Position numbers and translations under genes: made by a program. From Facklamia languida CCUG 37842 (GTDB lineage Bacteria; Bacillota; Bacilli; Lactobacillales; Aerococcaceae), in NCBI RefSeq assembly GCF_000245795.1, contig NZ_JH601133.1:1133387-1197386 (forward strand): a stretch of 64,000 nt of DNA, written 5' to 3'. Below, piece after piece: positions 63,130-64,000 of this stretch (positions are counted from its first letter, which is position 1; each line of letters starts with the position of its first letter). The notes under the pieces were generated by a model. The model had not been told where the DNA came from. It saw nothing but the letters and a program-made list of their open reading frames with translations, and ran no database searches.

Positions 63130-63229
63130 AAGACTTAAATTTGGTCTCTTAACCTCAAATAATTCCAGAAGGTAGAACTAGCTCTTTAAGACTTTTGGAT
63201 TTCTAACTATATAAACTTGGAGGAAGAAT

Positions 63230-63691
63230 ATGGATAGAGAAAAGGCGAAACGTTTATTTGATCTTTACACAAAAAAATTGCGCATTGTGCCTGAGTGGGA
63301 CGTTAAACTTGAATTTATTGAAGATGAAAATTGGCATAAAACAGGTGATTTTAAAATTGATCCGACCGATAAAAAGGCGATCCTAATGATCGATGCCGCC
63401 AATCCCAAAGATGAGAATATCGAAGAAACTATTGTTCATGAGCTGATGCATATCAAGCTCTACCCACTTGACCAAGTGTGTGAGAGTTTGATTATCAATC
63501 TCTTTGAAACAGATAGCAAAGAACAAAACTTTGCCTATCGAGAATTCTTCACTGCCTTAGAAACGACTGTCGAAGAACTTGCCAAGTGCTTCTTATTCGA
63601 GTTCGGCGAGGATAAAGACTTGTCCTTTGGAAGAATGCAAAACATTAAGTCGTTTAATGACCTATATGATGGCTTAAGAAAGATTGATTAA
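63230..63691 (+). CDS. HExxH zinc metallopeptidase-like protein
   Basis: 153 residues. The zinc motif ETIVHELMHIKLYPLDQVCE (about residues 65-84) has H-E-L-M-H with a following Glu candidate near ETTVEELAKCFLFE. The N-terminal RLFDLYTKKLRIVPEWDVKL resembles small phage and Firmicute peptidases of the IrrE/SprT size class. TTGGAGGAAG precedes the ATG. No signal peptide, so it acts inside the cell. Target unknown. Confidence 0.8.
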   Translation: MDREKAKRLFDLYTKKLRIVPEWDVKLEFIEDENWHKTGDFKIDPTDKKAILMIDAANPKDENIEETIVHELMHIKLYPLDQVCESLIINLFETDSKEQNFAYREFFTALETTVEELAKCFLFEFGEDKDLSFGRMQNIKSFNDLYDGLRKID

Positions 63692-64000
63692 TGTTCAGTG
63701 AACCTCTGTCATCGGGCTGAAATTACTAGACCGATCCTGCTATACAGGTACTTCACTGAATAGAAGGGATTTTTAATGAGACCCAGCACTATCTACTGCA
63801 AGGTCTCTTTGGCGTTAGCTGATAGGCCAAACTTAGCATGGACTTATACCTGGAGGACGGTTTCTACTAGTAGCGCTGAGATGGACGGGAGTCAGGGGGG
63901 AGTCGTTTTCATAATAAATAGCCGGTGTTTCAGCGATTGTCTTTGAATTCTTTTTGAAGGTCTTTGGCTGGTCCACTGGTGAATTGTAAAGTTTATGTAA
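63692..64000. other. Window end, no gene seen
   Basis: 309 bases with stops in all frames. TTCAGTGAAC (about 63693) and its imperfect partner CTTCACTGAA (about 63751) could form a long-range stem. No T-run or promoter is clear. Confidence 0.35.

Overview
The window is chromosomal DNA from a low-GC Gram-positive coccus of the Lactobacillales. My best guess is the Aerococcaceae, from the overall look of the proteins; no rRNA or species marker is present. Two blocks look like native chromosome (about 1-26.1 kb and 61-64 kb): higher GC, strong AGGAGG ribosome binding sites, ordinary housekeeping genes. Between them lies a roughly 35 kb, AT-rich accessory island packed with resistance genes, remnants of mobile elements and repeated target-site fragments.

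Native left block. It opens with the 3' end of a phosphonate/phosphate-ester ABC permease and a metallophosphatase. Two small membrane proteins, a tRNA-Lys(CUU) and a decayed prophage remnant (exported protein plus a broken CI repressor) follow. Next come a cupin, a HAD phosphatase, alanine racemase, a TetR-controlled ABC exporter whose permease has a very long coiled coil, a TPR/HhH protein, a frameshifted CadD, a MATE exporter and a DUF3021 membrane protein. A promoter at 18.0 kb starts a run of DUF1893 protein, ECF S component, nucleoside hydrolase and HAD phosphatase. An alpha/beta hydrolase and a choloylglycine-hydrolase-family enzyme come next, then an ISL3 relic, dispersed palindromes and the 23S rRNA uracil methyltransferase gene rlmD, which ends at 26138.

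Accessory island. The 3' end of rlmD is a known integration site for conjugative elements of streptococci. At least twelve further short sequences in the island encode variants of the rlmD C-terminus (H-V-E-x-V-V-L-M-S/T-R, usually followed by a stop). They cut the island into cassettes: a Tn1549-like conjugative relic plus a secreted phosphatase under a PhoP-type box; a nucleotidyltransferase/methyltransferase pair; a DJ-1/PfpI protein; an AbrB-like regulator with a hydrolase; an IS3-family element with a GntR-ABC operon; a helicase relic, cadmium (cadD) and arsenic (arsR, ACR3) resistance and a TetR-ABC exporter like the narasin/salinomycin exporters; a Fic protein; and finally GNAT, PLP decarboxylase, copper (copB-copY) and ZIP metal transporter genes. 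I see no integrase or relaxase. The island reads as repeated accretion and decay of integrative elements at one site, with cargo kept under its own promoters.

Right block. A helix-turn-helix membrane protein, a broken grpB, a small membrane-anchored protein, a SAM methyltransferase and an HExxH metallopeptidase lead to the window end.
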